A stretch of 64,000 nt of DNA from Thalassovita autumnalis (GCF_001458255.1 NZ_CYSB01000030.1:62001-126000), one strand, 5' to 3'. Numbered from the stretch's first letter, positions 52,986 through 62,257 are shown. Notes: generated from the letters alone by a model not told the origin. A program made the numbers and translations.

Positions 52986-53540
52986 ATGATCGGCAAGCGC
53001 CGCGCCTATGAAGAACTGCTGGTGGTTGAAGCCCGCACTGGGGATCGCTCAGCGATCGAGGCTTTGGTGCGGTTGCGTGGCCCACGGTTGCTGGTCCATG
53101 CCACGCGACTGTTGGGCGACCGCGATCAGGCGCAGGATGCCGTGCAGGAGGCTTGGGTTGAAATCCTGCGTGGCCTGCCGGGGCTGCGTGCGGCGGCGGC
53201 CTTTCCCGCCTGGTCCACGCAGATCGTCACACGGCGCTGCGTCCGGATCATCAAGGGCTTGCAAAAAGGCCGGGCGCTGGCGGCGGAATTGACGCCGCTG
53301 ATAGAGACCGAACAGCCTGAACCCGACGATGAGGCGGCTAGGCTGCGCTGGGCGATTGATCAATTGCCGGCCGAACAGGCGGCGACCATCGCGTTGTTTT
53401 ATTTGGAAGATATGCGCCTGACGGAGGTGGCGATTGCCCTCGACATCCCCCAAGGCACGGTGAAATCGCGTCTGTCCAAGGCGCGGGGCGCACTGCGCGC
53501 CCTTTTAGAAGGAGAAGGTGATGACCACGAAATCCACTGA
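52986..53540 (+). CDS. ECF-type RNA polymerase sigma factor
   Basis: A 184-residue extracytoplasmic-function sigma-70 protein. The sigma2 region includes LLVHATRLLGDRDQAQDAVQEAWVEILRGL (near residues 37-66). The sigma4 region has LPAEQAATIALFYLEDMRLTEVAIALDIPQGTVKSRLSKARGAL near 125-170 with a clear helix-turn-helix. The ATG at 52986 is chosen over the adjacent GTG. Its stop overlaps by about 20 nt the next gene, which encodes a small membrane protein and is the likely partner. Regulon and signal are unknown. Confidence 0.88.
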   Translation: MIGKRRAYEELLVVEARTGDRSAIEALVRLRGPRLLVHATRLLGDRDQAQDAVQEAWVEILRGLPGLRAAAAFPAWSTQIVTRRCVRIIKGLQKGRALAAELTPLIETEQPEPDDEAARLRWAIDQLPAEQAATIALFYLEDMRLTEVAIALDIPQGTVKSRLSKARGALRALLEGEGDDHEIH

Positions 53541-53883
53541 CGAAATGGACAAGCTGATCGCAGCCGCGCTGAGCGCACAGGACCGCGATATCCTGCATAA
53601 CACCGAAGAGCTGGGCTATTTCCAGCAGTTCGGCGGCAAGCTGGGATGGGTCACTTGGGTGATCATGTTGATCCAGATCGCGCTGTTTCTGGCAGGCGTT
53701 TGGTGTGCCGTGCAATTCTTTGGCGCCAGCGATCTGCTGCTGGTGGTGAAATACGGGATCAGCGGTGCTGTGTTGCTGCTGATGTCGCTGATCATGAAGA
53801 TGAGCCTTTGGCCGCAGATGCAAGCAGATCGGGTGATCCGTGAGGTGAAGCGGCTGCAACTGCTGCTGGCCAGCCATCAGTGA
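53521..53883 (+). CDS. DUF6768-like small membrane protein, ECF partner
   Basis: A 120-residue protein. The N-terminus is acidic (DEMDKLIAAALSAQDRDIL, then NTEELGYFQQFGG). Two membrane helices follow (WVTWVIMLIQIALFLAGVWCAV and VVKYGISGAVLLLMSLIMK) and a basic C-terminal tail ends REVKRLQLLLASHQ. The arrangement matches what I recall as DUF6768 proteins encoded after ECF sigma factors. It overlaps the sigma gene by about 20 nt. Anti-sigma activity is plausible, but it has neither a ZAS zinc motif nor any other known anti-sigma signature. Confidence 0.65.
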   Translation: MTTKSTDEMDKLIAAALSAQDRDILHNTEELGYFQQFGGKLGWVTWVIMLIQIALFLAGVWCAVQFFGASDLLLVVKYGISGAVLLLMSLIMKMSLWPQMQADRVIREVKRLQLLLASHQ

Positions 53884-53918
53884 GGTTAGGGCGGGCCCCG
53901 GCCCCTAGAGCAAATGAA

Positions 53919-53945
53919 AAAGGCGGGTCGCTCTGACCCGCCTTT
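53919..53945. terminator. Bidirectional terminator between the ECF partner and topA
   Basis: AAAGGCGGGTC (53919-53929) pairs perfectly with GACCCGCCTTT (53935-53945) around a 5-nt loop. It lies between convergent genes, with an A/T tract on each side. Confidence 0.88.
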
Positions 53946-53948
53946 ACC

Positions 53949-56552
53949 TTATTCGTCGGCCTTCTTCGTGGCTTTCTTGGCCGGGGCCTTCTTTTTGGTG
54001 GTGGTCTTCTTGGCGGTGGTTTTCTTCGCCGCCGCTTTTTTCTTGGCCGGCTTCTTCTTGGAAGCCTTTTCGTTCACCAACTCAACAGCCTGTTCGATGG
54101 TGATGTCCTTCGGCTCCACATCTTTGGGCAGGGTCGCATTGACCTTTTCCCACTTGATATAGGGGCCATAGCGGCCTTCCATCACGCTCATCTTGCCGCC
54201 ATCGGGGTGATCGCCCAACTCACGCAAGGCCTTGGCTGCGGCGGCCCCACGCCGACCGGGGTTAGCGCGTTTTTCGGCCAGCATTTCAACCGCGTGGTTC
54301 ATGCCGATCTCGAACATTTCTTCCCATGTTTTCATGTTCACATAGGTCGGTTTCTCGGCATCCGGCAGTTTGTGCATGATGTAGGGGCCAAACCGGCCGA
54401 GGTTGGCGCTGATGCGCCCGCCTTCGGGGTGATCACCTATGTTGCGCGGCAGGCTGAGGAGTTTCAGCGCCTGTTCCAGCGTGGTGTCCGCCTTAGGCCA
54501 GCCGCCATGGCGGGTTTGCGGCAAAGAGGCACGTTTGGGTTTCTTGTTCTCAGGCGTGGGTTCCCCGCGCTGGACATAGGGCCCATAACGGCCATCTTTC
54601 AGCCAGATCTCATCCTCACCGTCGGTGCCCAAAAGCTTCTCTTCACCCTCAGCGCCTTCGCCTGCAATCGGGCGGGTGTAGGTGCATTCAGGATAGTTGC
54701 CACAGCCGACAAAACCGCCCGTGCGCGAGGTTTTCAGGTGTAGCTGGCCGTTGCCACATTTCGGGCAGACCCGCGGGTCAGAGCCGTCTTCGCGTGGCGG
54801 GTAGAGCTGCGGCGCCAGCGCATCGTCCAGCACATCCAGAACTTCGGTGATCCGCAGCTCGGTTGTTTCCGAAATCGCGACCGAGAAATCGCGCCAGAAC
54901 CGATCCAATACATTCTTATAGTCACGCTCCCCGGCGGAGACGTCATCCAGCTGTTCCTCCAACTGGGCGGTGAAGTCATAGCCGACGTATTTGCGGAAGA
55001 AGTTCAGAAGAAAGATCGTTACGATCCGACCTTTATCTTCAGGAAACAGGCGGTTCTTGTCCTTGCGGACATACTCACGCTCCTGAATGGTGCCCAGCAC
55101 AGATGCATAGGTTGAGGGGCGGCCGATGCCCAGCTCTTCCATCTTTTTCACCAATGTCGCTTCAGTGTAGCGCGGCGGTGGCTGGGTGAAGTGCTGTTCC
55201 GGCGAGACCGAGCGTTTGTCCGCCTTTTCGCCCTGCATGATCTGCGGCAGGCGCTTGTCATCCTCATCCGCTGCGGCGACGTCATCGCGGCCTTCTTCGT
55301 AGACACGCATGAAGCCATCAAAAAGCACCACCTGACCGGTGGCGCGCAGCACGACCTGACCATCATCGCTGCCGATGTCGACGGTGGTGCGTTCCAACCG
55401 TGCGCCGGCCATCTGGCAGGCCAGGGTCCGCTTCCAGATCAGATCGTAAAGCTTGCGCTGATCCGCCTCCAACTTGGCCAGTTGGCCCGCGTCCACCGAC
55501 ATATCCGTGGGGCGGATACATTCGTGGGCCTCCTGCGCGTTCTTGGCTTTGTTCTTATAAATCCGCGGGCTGTCCGGCACATAGTTGTCACCGTAGCGGG
55601 TGGCGATTTCATTGCGCGCCATGGTCACGGCTTCGGGCGCCATGTCGATCCCATCGGTCCGCATATAGGTGATGTAGCCTGCCTCATAGAGGCGCTGCGC
55701 CGCGTTCATACACTGGCGTGCGCCCATGCCGAATTTACGGCTGGCTTCCTGCTGCAGGGTCGAGGTCATGAAAGGCGCCGACGGATTGCGGCTGCCGGGT
55801 TTGGCTTCCACCGATTGAACCGCGAGGTCACGGCTGCTGATCGCCTGCACCGCCAGTTCGGCCTGTGTTTCATTGCTGATCGAAAACTTGTCGAGCTTGT
55901 CGCCGCCCAGAACCGTCAGGCGGGCCTCATATTCCTGCCCACGCGGGCTGGCCAGCATCGCTTTGACCGACCAGTATTCCTGCGGATTGAACGCTTCGAT
56001 TTCCATCTCACGCTCAACAATCAGACGCAGACAGACAGACTGCACCCGGCCTGCCGAACGCGCACCCGGTAGTTTGCGCCACAGAACCGGCGACAGTTTG
56101 AAGCCCACCAGATAGTCCAGCGCGCGGCGGGCCAGATAGGCTTCAACCAGATCGGTATCGACCTGACGCGGGTTTTGCATCGCCTCGGTGACGGCTGCCT
56201 TGGTGATGGCGTTAAAGACCACGCGGCTGACCGGCGTGTCCTTTTTCACCGCACGGCGTTTGCGCAGCGCCTCTTCCAGGTGCCAGGAAATCGCTTCCCC
56301 TTCGCGATCGGGGTCGGTCGCGAGGATCAGTTCGTTGTCGTCTTTCAGCGCATCGGCGATGGCTTTGACATGTTTGCGCGAGTCGTTGCCGACCTCCCAG
56401 GTCATGGCAAATTCATTGTCAGTATCGACAGAGCCGTCTTTGGGAGGCAGATCGCGTACGTGTCCGTAAGAGGCTAGAACCGTGTAATCCGAGCCAAGAT
56501 ACTTGTTAATTGTCTTGGCTTTGGCCGGCGATTCTACAACAACGACTGGCAT
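53949..56552 (-). CDS. topA: DNA topoisomerase I
   Basis: An 867-residue type IA topoisomerase relaxing negative supercoils. The TOPRIM domain begins VVVESPAKAKTINKYLG and includes ATDPDREGEAISWHL (acidic Mg2+ triad). The active-site tyrosine is in AGYITYMRTDG. C-terminal zinc-type repeats (CPKCGNGQLHLKTSRTGGFVGCGNYPEC) are followed by several TOPRIM-C domains with recurrent RYGPY units. The last 40 residues are a Lys/Ala tail (KKPAKKKAAAKK), common in alphaproteobacterial TopA. The ATG at 56552 is chosen; a 35-residue in-frame extension is unsupported. Confidence 0.95.
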   Translation of the reverse strand: MPVVVVESPAKAKTINKYLGSDYTVLASYGHVRDLPPKDGSVDTDNEFAMTWEVGNDSRKHVKAIADALKDDNELILATDPDREGEAISWHLEEALRKRRAVKKDTPVSRVVFNAITKAAVTEAMQNPRQVDTDLVEAYLARRALDYLVGFKLSPVLWRKLPGARSAGRVQSVCLRLIVEREMEIEAFNPQEYWSVKAMLASPRGQEYEARLTVLGGDKLDKFSISNETQAELAVQAISSRDLAVQSVEAKPGSRNPSAPFMTSTLQQEASRKFGMGARQCMNAAQRLYEAGYITYMRTDGIDMAPEAVTMARNEIATRYGDNYVPDSPRIYKNKAKNAQEAHECIRPTDMSVDAGQLAKLEADQRKLYDLIWKRTLACQMAGARLERTTVDIGSDDGQVVLRATGQVVLFDGFMRVYEEGRDDVAAADEDDKRLPQIMQGEKADKRSVSPEQHFTQPPPRYTEATLVKKMEELGIGRPSTYASVLGTIQEREYVRKDKNRLFPEDKGRIVTIFLLNFFRKYVGYDFTAQLEEQLDDVSAGERDYKNVLDRFWRDFSVAISETTELRITEVLDVLDDALAPQLYPPREDGSDPRVCPKCGNGQLHLKTSRTGGFVGCGNYPECTYTRPIAGEGAEGEEKLLGTDGEDEIWLKDGRYGPYVQRGEPTPENKKPKRASLPQTRHGGWPKADTTLEQALKLLSLPRNIGDHPEGGRISANLGRFGPYIMHKLPDAEKPTYVNMKTWEEMFEIGMNHAVEMLAEKRANPGRRGAAAAKALRELGDHPDGGKMSVMEGRYGPYIKWEKVNATLPKDVEPKDITIEQAVELVNEKASKKKPAKKKAAAKKTTAKKTTTKKKAPAKKATKKADE

Positions 56553-56699
56553 TTTATGGATGGACCTCTTTGGGGAAATACACGGGCGCTCTATGGCGGC
56601 GCAAAATGCGGGCTGCAAGAGGGGATTGTCAATTGTTCTATTTGCCGTAAGCATCAACGCGAAATTTTAACAATAGTTCGCCCATTGGGAGAGGCAAAT

Positions 56700-57152
56700 A
56701 TGAAGACTTGGATCGCTGCCGCATTTATGGCTCTGGCATCTTTGGTAACAGTGACTGAGGCGACAGCCCAAAGCTGGTATGAACCGCAACGCGGCACGCA
56801 GGAGCGGCGCGATCTGATGGATGCGATCCGCCCCCATGCCTGGTGGAAGCTGGGCGCGCCGGTTCAGTTTGTTGTCAAAGACTTGCGTGTTTCTGGCGAC
56901 CGCGCCTTTGCCTGGCTGAAACCGCAGCGCCCGGGTGGCGGTCAGATCGATCCGTCGCAGACGCCGGCGGCCCAGCGGGATCCTTACTTTGCCGAGGATA
57001 TGTGGGACGTTGAGCTGCAGGCCATTTTGTGGAAGTCCGGCAATGTCTGGGTGGTTGTGGATCACACGGTCGGTGCAACCGAGGCCTGGTGGAGCGCGCC
57101 GGAGTTCTGTCAGGGCTGGTACAACGTGATTCGCGATTACTGCGGTAATTGA
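56700..57152 (+). CDS. Secreted protein of unknown function
   Basis: A 150-residue exported protein. The signal peptide MKTWIAAAFMALASLVTVTE is probably cut after ATAQ. The mature part is rich in Trp (WWKLGAPVQFVVKDLRV, WDVELQAILWKSGNVWVVVDH, ATEAWWSAPEFCQGWY) and ends with two cysteines (FCQGWYNVIRDYC) that may form a disulfide. I do not recognise the family or a catalytic motif; the beta-rich pattern suggests an SnoaL/NTF2-like or SH3-like fold, which is a guess. It is divergent from topA and convergent with dprA (15-bp gap). Confidence 0.7.
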   Translation: MKTWIAAAFMALASLVTVTEATAQSWYEPQRGTQERRDLMDAIRPHAWWKLGAPVQFVVKDLRVSGDRAFAWLKPQRPGGGQIDPSQTPAAQRDPYFAEDMWDVELQAILWKSGNVWVVVDHTVGATEAWWSAPEFCQGWYNVIRDYCGN

Positions 57153-57167
57153 TCGGTTTCACGCCGG

Positions 57168-58337
57168 TCACACCTCTTGCGGTGTCGCGGCCCGGTCCGG
57201 TGCGCTGAGCCGCGCCAGCAGACCGCCAGGCTGGCGCTGTACCTCGCCAGCCATTTCCAGATCTGTCAGGGCAGGCAGCACGGCCTGCGCCGGCGCGGCC
57301 AGATCGCGGATCAACTGATCCTCTGCCAAGGGGGTGGGGCCAAGCCGATTGAGGATCTGCTGATGCAGCGCGGCGGTCTCCTGCAGGCTACGCTTTGGCG
57401 CGGGCTTTTCCAGCGGCAATGCGGGCTCCGCAGTTTCGGCGGTGGCCTCTGGCGGCAGCGCCTCCAGTACATCTGCACCGTTTCTAACCAGTCGCGCGCC
57501 ATCGCGGATCAACATATTGCAGCCGCCAGACCGCGCATCAAAGGGATGTCCGGGCACTGCCAGCACTTCACGCCCCTGATCCAGCGCGGTGCGGGCGGTG
57601 ATCAGGCTACCGGACCGGCCTGCCGCCTCCACCACCACCAAGGCTTTCGCGAGGCCTGAAATGATGCGATTACGGCGGGGGAAATCGCGGGCTTTGGGTT
57701 GGAACCCAAACGGGCGTTCGCTGAGCAGTAACCCCTGTTGCCGGATGTTTTGGTAGAGGCCGGTGTTTTCGCTGGGGTAGATCACATCCGCCCCGCCAGC
57801 CAGAACCGCCAAGGTGCCATGTGACAACGCCGCACTATGAGCGGCGGCGTCGATGCCCCGCGCCAGACCAGACACGACAATATATCCGGCCTCCGCCAAT
57901 TCGGCGGAGAGCCCCCGTGCCATGCGCAGCCCGAGGGAGGAGGCATTGCGTGCACCGACAAGTCCGATCATCGGCTTGGACAAAACAGAAAGGTTGCCAA
58001 GCGCCCAGAGGATTGGCGGAGCATCTGAGGTTTCTGCCAGATCACGGGGATAATCATCGCTGCCCATGCAGATCATATGTGCCCCTTGCGCGCGGCCAAG
58101 GGCCAGTTCATCGCGGGCCCGGGCTGCTTCATAGGGGCGGTAGTCTTTCACACCTGCCGCCTTGGCGACCTCGGGCAGGGCGGCAAGTGCGGCACCAGCG
58201 CTGCCGTGTTCCGCCATCAAGCGGTAGAAGGTCGAAGGCCCCACCCGATAAGAACGCAAGAGGCGAAGCCACAACACCCGGTCATCTTCCGAGGTGGGTG
58301 GGAGTAGGGGGTGGGTGGAAGGATGTTTGGGCTCCAT
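57168..58337 (-). CDS. dprA: DNA-processing protein DprA
   Basis: A 389-residue protein that protects incoming single-stranded DNA and loads RecA during transformation. It has an N-terminal SAM-like domain (WLRLLRSYRVGPSTFYRLM), then the extended Rossmann fold (IGLVGARNASSLGLRMARGLSAELAEAGYIVVSGLARGIDAAAHSAAL), IIAGLAKALVVVEA-like ISGLAKALVVVEAAGRSGSLITA, and a C-terminal winged-helix DML1-like domain. Length is typical. The ATG at 58337 is preferred to an unsupported longer frame reaching 58484. No other competence gene adjoins it. Confidence 0.93.
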   Translation of the reverse strand: MEPKHPSTHPLLPPTSEDDRVLWLRLLRSYRVGPSTFYRLMAEHGSAGAALAALPEVAKAAGVKDYRPYEAARARDELALGRAQGAHMICMGSDDYPRDLAETSDAPPILWALGNLSVLSKPMIGLVGARNASSLGLRMARGLSAELAEAGYIVVSGLARGIDAAAHSAALSHGTLAVLAGGADVIYPSENTGLYQNIRQQGLLLSERPFGFQPKARDFPRRNRIISGLAKALVVVEAAGRSGSLITARTALDQGREVLAVPGHPFDARSGGCNMLIRDGARLVRNGADVLEALPPEATAETAEPALPLEKPAPKRSLQETAALHQQILNRLGPTPLAEDQLIRDLAAPAQAVLPALTDLEMAGEVQRQPGGLLARLSAPDRAATPQEV

Positions 58338-58459
58338 CGTTATGCCTCCGCCAGCTTGCGCTGACAGTGGTAAGGTCAACTGGTTAACAGCAGGTAAAAC
58401 GACAGCGCATTTGAGGAAAATTGCAACGATTGTTGCAAAACCTTTGCCCCAATGAATAA

Positions 58460-58481
58460 GGGCGGCACCTTCGTACCGCCC
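58460..58481 (-). terminator. Intrinsic terminator of tldD
   Basis: On the minus strand GGGCGGTAC-GAAG-GTGCCGCCC forms a nine-pair stem with one wobble and is followed by TTATTCATT. It starts 24 nt after the tldD stop. Confidence 0.75.
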
Positions 58482-58504
58482 CAAATCCTAATTGCTCCGG
58501 CGTC

Positions 58505-59926
58505 TTAGGCGGCAGAGCCGCCAACGGTCAGCCCGCCGATCATCACGGTGGGTTGGCCCACGCCCACAGGCACCCACTGGCCCTGTTTGCCGCAATTGCC
58601 CATGCCGGGATCCAGTGCCATGTCATTGCCAAGTGCCCGGATCTGTTTCAGCGCGGTGGCGCCATCGCCGATCAGTGTTGCGCCTTTTACCGGTGCGCCC
58701 ACCTTGCCGTTTTCGACGCGATACGCCTCGGTGCAGGAGAAGACGAACTTACCGTTGGTGATATCCACCTGACCACCGCCAAAGCCCACGGCGTAGATCC
58801 CGTCTTTCAGGTCGGCGACGATATCTTCGGGTTTGGCCGTGCCGCCCAGCATATAGGTGTTGGTCATCCGCGGCATTGGGGCATGGGCGTAGCTTTCGCG
58901 CCGTCCGTTGCCGGTTGGGGCGACCCCCATCAGCCGGGCGTTCTGGCGGTCCTGCATATAGCCAACCAGAATACCGTCATCGATCAACACGTTTTTGCCA
59001 GAGGGTGTACCCTCATCATCAAAGCTGATCGATCCGCGGCGATCGGGAATTGTGCCGTCATCCAGAACGGTGACGCCGGGCGCTGCGATCCGTTGCCCCA
59101 TCAGCCCGGCAAAGGCTGAGGATCCTTTGCGGTTGAAGTCACCCTCAAGCCCGTGACCAATTGCCTCATGCAGCAGGATCCCCGGCCAGCCCGGGCCCAA
59201 AACCACATCCATCACCCCGGCCGGCGCAGGCACCGCTTCGAGGTTTACGGCGGCGATGCGCAGCGCTTCGCGGGTCTTGGCCTGCCAATCCTCAGCTGCA
59301 ATCAAACCATCAAGGCCGACGCGCCCACCGCCACCTGCCGAGCCGCTTTCGCGACGCCCGTCCTGTTCCACAATGACCGAGACATTGACGCGGGTCATCG
59401 GGCGTACATCACGCAGATGGGTGCCATCGGGGCGCAGGATCTCAATCTCCTGCAAGGAGGCGGCGATGGTGGCAGAAACCTGGACCACCCGCGAATCAAG
59501 CTCACGGGCATAAGCATCGATCTCGCGCAGGGTCTCGACCTTTACAGGAAAGGCTGCACCGGCGATCGGGTCCTCATCGGTATAAAGCCGTTTGTTGGTC
59601 GGGACAGGGGCATCGGCCAAGGTGCCGCCACCGGATCCCACGGCCAGTTTTGCGGTCTCAGCCGCGCGCTTCATCGCCTGTTCGGTCAGTTCGGTTGAAT
59701 GGGCGTAGCCTGTCACCTCACCCCGCACCGCCCGCAGGCCAAACCCTTCGGAGGCATCATAGGATGCATTTTTCAGCCGACCGTCGTCAAAGACCAGTGC
59801 TTCGGCACGCCGACGCTCCAGAAATATCTCACCATCATCAGCACCATGGGTGGCGTCGCGCAGCACATTTAGCGCCGCCTCTTGGTCGATATTGGTCTCA
59901 AAAGGGCGAAAAGGCGCATCGCTCAT
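58505..59926 (-). CDS. tldD: Metalloprotease TldD
   Basis: A 473-residue protein of the TldD/PmbA family. With TldE/PmbA it forms a zinc peptidase that degrades unfolded peptides and matures some RiPPs. The zinc signature HEAIGHGLEGD (HExxxH) is present after GPGWPGILL. The downstream MTNTYMLGG and VFSCTEAYRVENGKV segments are typical. Length is normal. The ATG at 59926 (MSDAPF) is chosen; the longer frame to 60085 crosses the FNR-type promoter. The partner tldE/pmbA is not in the window. It is divergent from ctaC across 194 bp. Confidence 0.94.
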   Translation of the reverse strand: MSDAPFRPFETNIDQEAALNVLRDATHGADDGEIFLERRRAEALVFDDGRLKNASYDASEGFGLRAVRGEVTGYAHSTELTEQAMKRAAETAKLAVGSGGGTLADAPVPTNKRLYTDEDPIAGAAFPVKVETLREIDAYARELDSRVVQVSATIAASLQEIEILRPDGTHLRDVRPMTRVNVSVIVEQDGRRESGSAGGGGRVGLDGLIAAEDWQAKTREALRIAAVNLEAVPAPAGVMDVVLGPGWPGILLHEAIGHGLEGDFNRKGSSAFAGLMGQRIAAPGVTVLDDGTIPDRRGSISFDDEGTPSGKNVLIDDGILVGYMQDRQNARLMGVAPTGNGRRESYAHAPMPRMTNTYMLGGTAKPEDIVADLKDGIYAVGFGGGQVDITNGKFVFSCTEAYRVENGKVGAPVKGATLIGDGATALKQIRALGNDMALDPGMGNCGKQGQWVPVGVGQPTVMIGGLTVGGSAA

Positions 59927-59959
59927 ATCTGTTTTTCCCGTCTTTCCAGTGGATCGGAA

Positions 59960-59973
59960 TTGATCTAAATCAA
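59960..59973. promoter_or_regulatory. Perfect FNR-type box between tldD and ctaC
   Basis: TTGATCTAAATCAA matches TTGAT-N4-ATCAA exactly. It is 34 bp upstream of tldD and 148 bp upstream of ctaC, so it could act on either promoter. An oxygen-responsive FnrL/Nnr-type regulator on an aa3 oxidase operon is biologically sensible. Confidence 0.7.
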
Positions 59974-60120
59974 AAAAAGCGTCCGTTTGCCGCACTGGGA
60001 TTGTTGTTCTGTCCTCTAGAATATGATTTGTAGCGGCGGCAAAACAACGGGATTCCGTACCGCACGGTTGATCCCGCCCGCACATGAATGAAATAACAGC
60101 TCAACCGATCAGGGTGACAC

Positions 60121-61041
60121 ATGCGACTTATCACTAGCCTTCTGGCCGCAGCAGCAACCGCAACCGCGGCACCGGCCATTGCCCAGGAAGCCGTCGAAAC
60201 CATCGGCAAGCCCGCCCCCAAAGGCCTTGGCTTCCAGCCAGCGGCCACCGAACTGGCCCGCGACATTCAGTGGCTGGATAACCTGCTGCTGTGGATCATC
60301 ACCCTCATCACCTTGTTTGTGGTTGGCCTGGTGGCCATCGTGATCATCCGTCACAACCGCAAAGCCAACCCGACCCCGGCGACCTTTACCCACAACACCG
60401 GTATCGAAATCGCTTGGACCATCATCCCGATCTTTATCCTGGTGATCATCGGCGCCTTCTCGCTGCCGGTTCTGTTCAAACAGCAAGAGATCCCGGCCGG
60501 TGAAGTCCACATCAAAGTGACCGGCTACCAGTGGTACTGGGGCTATGAGTACACCGATCACGACTTTGCCTTCGATCAGTACATGCTGGGTCAGCCCGCA
60601 ACGATGACCGAAGCGGATGACGAAGCAGGTGCCGCAGCCTACGTGCTGAACGACGCGATGCGCGCCAAGCTGGTTGATGCCGGCTACAATGAAGACGAAT
60701 TCCTGCTGGCAACCGACACTCAGGTTGTTGTTCCGGTCAACAAAGTTGTTGTCATGGACGTCACCGGCGCCGACGTGATCCACTCCTGGACCATCCCGGC
60801 CTTTGGTGTGAAACAGGACGCCGTACCGGGCCGTATCGCCCAGCTGTGGTTCAAAGCCGAGAAAGAAGGCATCTACTTCGGTCAGTGTTCTGAACTCTGC
60901 GGTAAAGACCACGCCTACATGCCGATCACTGTCAAAGTGGTCAGCGAAGAGGCCTATCAGGAATGGCTGAAAGGCGCGATCGAAGAGTATGCCGGCGACA
61001 TGACCACGCTGCCTGGCTATCAGGTTGCCGCTGCCAACTGA
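60121..61041 (+). CDS. ctaC: Cytochrome c oxidase subunit II
   Basis: A 306-residue membrane-bound CuA subunit of the aa3 oxidase. An N-terminal signal ([19 protein letters not shown]) precedes two membrane helices ([23 protein letters not shown] and [22 protein letters not shown]) and a periplasmic cupredoxin domain. CuA ligands lie in HSWTIP and [16 protein letters not shown]. An acidic insertion (near residues 160-180) faces the periplasm. It starts the ctaC-B-x-G-E operon, and subunit I (ctaD) is not in the window. A terminator-like hairpin follows. Confidence 0.95.
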   Translation: MRLITSLLAAAATATAAPAIAQEAVETIGKPAPKGLGFQPAATELARDIQWLDNLLLWIITLITLFVVGLVAIVIIRHNRKANPTPATFTHNTGIEIAWTIIPIFILVIIGAFSLPVLFKQQEIPAGEVHIKVTGYQWYWGYEYTDHDFAFDQYMLGQPATMTEADDEAGAAAYVLNDAMRAKLVDAGYNEDEFLLATDTQVVVPVNKVVVMDVTGADVIHSWTIPAFGVKQDAVPGRIAQLWFKAEKEGIYFGQCSELCGKDHAYMPITVKVVSEEAYQEWLKGAIEEYAGDMTTLPGYQVAAAN

Positions 61042-61107
61042 TCAAACCCCTGAGGTGGTCCCCACGCCTTTCGTGCGCAGGGACCCCTCTCTGACCCCAC
61101 CATGTTG

Positions 61108-61131
61108 CCGCGCCACACTGGGCGCGGTTTT
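61108..61131 (+). terminator. Terminator-like hairpin between ctaC and ctaB
   Basis: CCGCGCC (61108-61114) pairs perfectly with GGCGCGG (61121-61127) around a 6-nt loop, followed by TTTT. It ends 12 nt before the ctaB ATG. It could lower ctaB expression relative to ctaC, or occlude the ctaB start. Confidence 0.6.
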
Positions 61132-61143
61132 GGAAGGCAAAGA

Positions 61144-62082
61144 ATGAGCGACGCAAGTCTCCATACCCCCACTCAGACCGGTGAAGCCGGATTCGGCGAT
61201 TACTTTGCGCTGCTGAAGCCGCGCGTGATGTCGCTGGTTGTGTTCACCGCAATGGTCGGCCTGTTGGCGGCGCCCGGTGGCGTGCACCCGTTCATTGCGT
61301 TTTGCGCCGTGCTGTTCATCGCGGTTGGCGGTGGCGCTTCTGGTGCGCTGAACATGTGGTGGGATGCTGATATCGACGCGGTGATGAAACGCACCACATC
61401 GCGTCCGATCCCGTCGGGCAAGGTTGCCCCGGGGGAGGCGATGGCGATTGGCCTGACGCTTTCGGTGTTTGCTGTGATCATGCTGGGGCTGGCCTCCAAC
61501 TGGGTCGCCGCGGGCCTGCTGGCCTTCACCATCTTCTTCTATGCTGTCATCTACACCATGTGGCTGAAGCGCTGGACCCCGCAGAATATCGTGATCGGTG
61601 GCGCGGCGGGTGCCTTCCCTCCGATGATCGGCTGGGCGGTTGTGACCGGCGGTATCAGCCTGGAATCGGTGCTGATGTTCATGCTGATCTTCATGTGGAC
61701 CCCACCCCATTTCTGGGCTTTGGCGCTGTTCATGAAGTCCGATTACAAGGAAGCTGGCGTGCCCATGCTGACCGTGACCCACGGCCGCAAGGTGACCCGC
61801 GCCCACATCCTTGTCTACACCATCCTGCTGGCGCCTCTGGCCATCGGCACTGGCCTGACCTCAATTGGTGGTCCGATCTACATGGTCACTGCAGTGGTGC
61901 TGAACGCGCTGTTCCTGTGGGGTGCCTATAAGATCTGGCGCCGCCCGGAAGAGGCCGCAAAAGCCGACATGTACCGGAGCGAGAAGTCGTTCTTTGGTCT
62001 GTCGCTGCTGTACCTTTTCTTGCATTTTGGTGCGATCCTGGCCGAAGCCGCTTTGAAACCCTATGGGCTGGGAGGCTGGTAA
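61144..62082 (+). CDS. ctaB: Protoheme IX farnesyltransferase (heme O synthase)
   Basis: A 312-residue polytopic prenyltransferase that makes heme O from heme B, the step before heme A. The allylic diphosphate-binding motif is [23 protein letters not shown] near residues 68-90, and a second acidic motif is [16 protein letters not shown]. About nine membrane helices are visible. The ATG at 61144 (MSDASL) follows GGAAGGC; an in-frame start at 61102 is unsupported. The downstream small gene begins 1 nt past its stop. Confidence 0.95.
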   Translation: MSDASLHTPTQTGEAGFGDYFALLKPRVMSLVVFTAMVGLLAAPGGVHPFIAFCAVLFIAVGGGASGALNMWWDADIDAVMKRTTSRPIPSGKVAPGEAMAIGLTLSVFAVIMLGLASNWVAAGLLAFTIFFYAVIYTMWLKRWTPQNIVIGGAAGAFPPMIGWAVVTGGISLESVLMFMLIFMWTPPHFWALALFMKSDYKEAGVPMLTVTHGRKVTRAHILVYTILLAPLAIGTGLTSIGGPIYMVTAVVLNALFLWGAYKIWRRPEEAAKADMYRSEKSFFGLSLLYLFLHFGAILAEAALKPYGLGGW

Positions 62083-62083
62083 G

Positions 62084-62257
62084 ATGAGCTTTGAAAAAGT
62101 TGAGCACGAGCTGCACAAGCGCCGTTCCAGCCGCAACATCGGTGTCGGGCTGACCCTGGTGGCCTTCATTGCCATCGTGTTTGGCCTGACCGTGGTGAAG
62201 GTGACCCGAGGCGACTTTGAACCGGAAAGCGTTCGCGTTCAGCAGGAGAACGGCTGA
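62084..62257 (+). CDS. Small membrane protein of the cytochrome oxidase operon
   Basis: A 57-residue protein. The N-terminus is charged ([16 protein letters not shown]), followed by one membrane helix ([20 protein letters not shown]) and an acidic periplasmic tail ([16 protein letters not shown]). Its place between ctaB and ctaG, one nt after ctaB and two nt before ctaG, is conserved in related operons, and an assembly or structural-subunit role is likely. I do not know its function. The start is the ATG at 62084. Confidence 0.75.
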   Translation: MSFEKVEHELHKRRSSRNIGVGLTLVAFIAIVFGLTVVKVTRGDFEPESVRVQQENG

